Source of the DNA: Crithidia fasciculata
Lineage: Eukaryota > Euglenozoa > Kinetoplastea > Trypanosomatida > Trypanosomatidae
Length of the DNA stretch: 64,000 bases
Assembly (NCBI GenBank): GCA_000331325.2
Contig: CM003429.1
Location: forward strand, 713,001 to 777,000
Reading direction: 5' to 3'
The notes below the pieces were generated by a model. The model saw only the letters and a list, made by a program, of their open reading frames with translations, ran no database searches and was not told where the DNA came from. Shown one piece after another: positions 62,401 to 64,000 of this stretch (position 1 is the first letter of the stretch; every line of letters begins with the position of its first letter). The position numbers and the translations under genes were made by a program.

Positions 62401-62664
62401 AGTAGAAAGAGGGAGAGAGAAACAAAAAGAAAAGAGCGAAGGGAGAGTGAGGGAGGGGGGAAATATTGCGGAAGGTATGAGATCTAGCATACACACACAC
62501 GCGTCACGAAGAGAAAGCTAAAATGGAGAAAAAAAAACAGGAAAACAAAGACACGGAGAGAAGCGTTCGGTTATATATTTTTTTTCGGGATGGGTGCGTG
62601 TGTATAAGTGAGCACTCGTGGCTGGCCATCAGCCGCGAGACTTGCGTCAGCGCTGCTGTGGCTC
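59440..62664. other. 3.2-kb gene-poor spacer
   Basis: Low-complexity, purine-rich on +, with GA repeats near 61090-61145, a CT run near 61548-61568 and a TAA tract near 61340-61358. Short open frames on both strands look like composition noise. No gene supported. Confidence 0.6.
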
Positions 62665-63996
62665 TCACTGCAGTGCCGGAATAGAATAAATGTACTCGAC
62701 CATGGCCTTGTTATAGGCACTCAGGAGGTGGTCGTGCAGCTCGACGCGCAAGTCTGTCCGGTCCGACAGCAGCCCGATCGCAGTGGCTGGGTCATCGGTG
62801 CACATGTACTTGCCGCGTGCGTGCCAGAGAAAGTGGTAGCAGCCGCTGGGGTCTGTTGTCTGCCGCTCACGGTGCGCCGGCGTAGCGAAGCGCTGGAAAT
62901 CGACGTCGTGCAGCGTGGGCGCCGTCTCCGCGTCGACGTTGCGGATGATGTTGTTGTCGAAGGGCTCGCGGCTCGTGCGAAAGATATCCCCCACGCAATC
63001 ATCCGCCACCGATGGCGCCTTCTCAGCCTCTCCGCCTTTCGCCTTCTTGTCCTTCGTATCGTGCGTGTTGGCGTTGCGCATCTTGCGTGCAAATCCCGCG
63101 AAGGTGAAGGCGTCCTTGCCGGCGCGCAGCTGCGCCGAGGCCGCGCCATGCGGCTCCTCATGCTTGCCCACCCACAGCACCACCGCCTCACGCACCTCCG
63201 CAGCAGACGCCATGCCCTCGCCACGGCCCACCATCGAAGCTGTCCCGATCGTGTTGCCGGACTCGAGCAGCGACTCGACGTAGCCGATGCGGGGCACCAT
63301 GTCACTCGCATTCACGAAGTGCTGAAAGTTGCTCAGGAGGTTGTTTTGGCTGAGGAGGTCCGTCATGGCGTGGTTGGCGACGAGCGGAGCGCCAAAGGTG
63401 ACGCACATTAACCGATCGCGCAGGTCCACCGTGCTCTCGAGCAGCAGCGTCATGGAAAGGTAGGAGGCAACCGCACCGCCAACGCCGTGCCCGCAGAGCA
63501 CCACGTCTACGCCGTCCTTCGCCATCTTGTCCACCACCTCGCCAAGGCGGCGCAGAATATCGTTCTCTGCCACGTAGGCCACCACACCGTCGCGGACGCT
63601 CACCTTCGCGACGCAGTCCGTCAGTCCCTTCTCCTGCGCCGCCTTGGCGGAGGAGACGAGCGAGGCGACCGACTTGCGCTGCCGCAGCGCCGGCCCCACC
63701 CACGCCTCCCGCGTCGTCATGCGCGGGCCCAGAATTTGGTGGATGGCGGAGCGGTTGCTTGCACCGGAGTTAAACGCAATAAAGCGAACATGCCCAGGGG
63801 CGTTGAACACGCTGTAGAACTCCGTCGTGTGCACGGGACGCAGCAGACGCGCGTAGGCCGGCAGGTCCGTCATGGCCAGTGCGATGTTCGGCATGGCAGA
63901 CGACTCGGCCGACACGGCGCAGGCAACAAGCGAGAGAAGCACCTTGCGCGAGGACCAGCTGTTGCCCTGCAGGCTGGCGAAGAGTTCGCCCTCCAT
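62665..63996 (-). CDS. class 3 lipase-like protein, nucleophile serine replaced by glycine
   Basis: The fold is that of class 3 (fungal-type) lipases. VVLCGHGVGGAVASYL (about 165-180) aligns with the elbow GHSLGGA, TFGAPLVANHAMTDL with the conserved GxP segment, and VNASDMVPRIGY with the region carrying the catalytic Asp. The elbow reads Gly-His-Gly-Val-Gly, so the nucleophile Ser is Gly171. A hydrophobic stretch at about 18-30 (VLLSLVACAVSA) might be a signal anchor. About 140 residues follow the core, with a charged linker (TKDKKAKGGEAEKA). The ATG at 63994-63996 is only four bases from the window edge, so a longer N-terminus upstream cannot be excluded. Confidence 0.82.
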   Translation of the reverse strand: MEGELFASLQGNSWSSRKVLLSLVACAVSAESSAMPNIALAMTDLPAYARLLRPVHTTEFYSVFNAPGHVRFIAFNSGASNRSAIHQILGPRMTTREAWVGPALRQRKSVASLVSSAKAAQEKGLTDCVAKVSVRDGVVAYVAENDILRRLGEVVDKMAKDGVDVVLCGHGVGGAVASYLSMTLLLESTVDLRDRLMCVTFGAPLVANHAMTDLLSQNNLLSNFQHFVNASDMVPRIGYVESLLESGNTIGTASMVGRGEGMASAAEVREAVVLWVGKHEEPHGAASAQLRAGKDAFTFAGFARKMRNANTHDTKDKKAKGGEAEKAPSVADDCVGDIFRTSREPFDNNIIRNVDAETAPTLHDVDFQRFATPAHRERQTTDPSGCYHFLWHARGKYMCTDDPATAIGLLSDRTDLRVELHDHLLSAYNKAMVEYIYSIPALQ

Positions 63997-64000
63997 GTCA

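Overview
The window looks like nuclear DNA of a trypanosomatid (Kinetoplastea), most like the Leishmania/Crithidia/Leptomonas side of the family. All 26 protein genes I can support lie on the minus strand without introns, as in a trypanosomatid polycistronic unit. The coding regions are GC-rich. The spacers are rich in A and G on the + strand, so they are polypyrimidine-rich in the sense direction, and several genes have a clear pyrimidine tract plus AG (a spliced-leader acceptor) just before the ATG. Lineage markers agree: a protein kinase A regulatory subunit with N-terminal leucine-rich repeats, a POLIB-type mitochondrial DNA polymerase, and M32 carboxypeptidases. A SURF1 gene argues for a cytochrome oxidase and against Phytomonas. 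From memory, the gene order resembles the start of Leishmania major chromosome 13; this was not checked.

Layout by coordinate (transcription runs right to left). 1-8.0 kb: a cis-prenyltransferase (cut by the window edge), two coiled-coil hypotheticals, a bacterial-type RNase HII, a probable cytoskeletal protein and a small hypothetical. 8.6-12.9 kb: mitochondrial DNA polymerase I B. 14.7-29.3 kb: six tandem M32 metallocarboxypeptidase genes, called A, B, C, D, C' and D' here from left to right. 31.0-46.0 kb: a hypothetical with a possible prenylation box, SURF1, a small coiled-coil protein, a tail-anchored protein, a kinesin-13 with a zinc-finger tail, a mitochondrial hypothetical and a PhyH-like protein. 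48.0-53.3 kb: the PKA regulatory subunit, a divergent MYST acetyltransferase and a TPR-like protein. 53.3-58.7 kb: a gene-poor spacer. 58.7-64.0 kb: a Q-rich mitochondrial protein, another long spacer and a lipase-3-like protein lacking the usual serine.

The most interesting locus is the carboxypeptidase array. C and C' are almost identical up to the stop codon, where the homology ends; C' reads through nine more codons and ends in Ser-His-Leu, a PTS1-type glycosomal signal. D and D' each change a different M32 signature motif, while A, B, C and C' share an almost invariant 3' end that suggests gene conversion. Elsewhere several proteins appear to have lost canonical catalytic or ligand residues (MYST, lipase, PhyH-like, PKA regulatory subunit), so this stretch is rich in candidate repurposed folds. 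No tRNA, rRNA, CRISPR array, transposon or retroelement could be supported.
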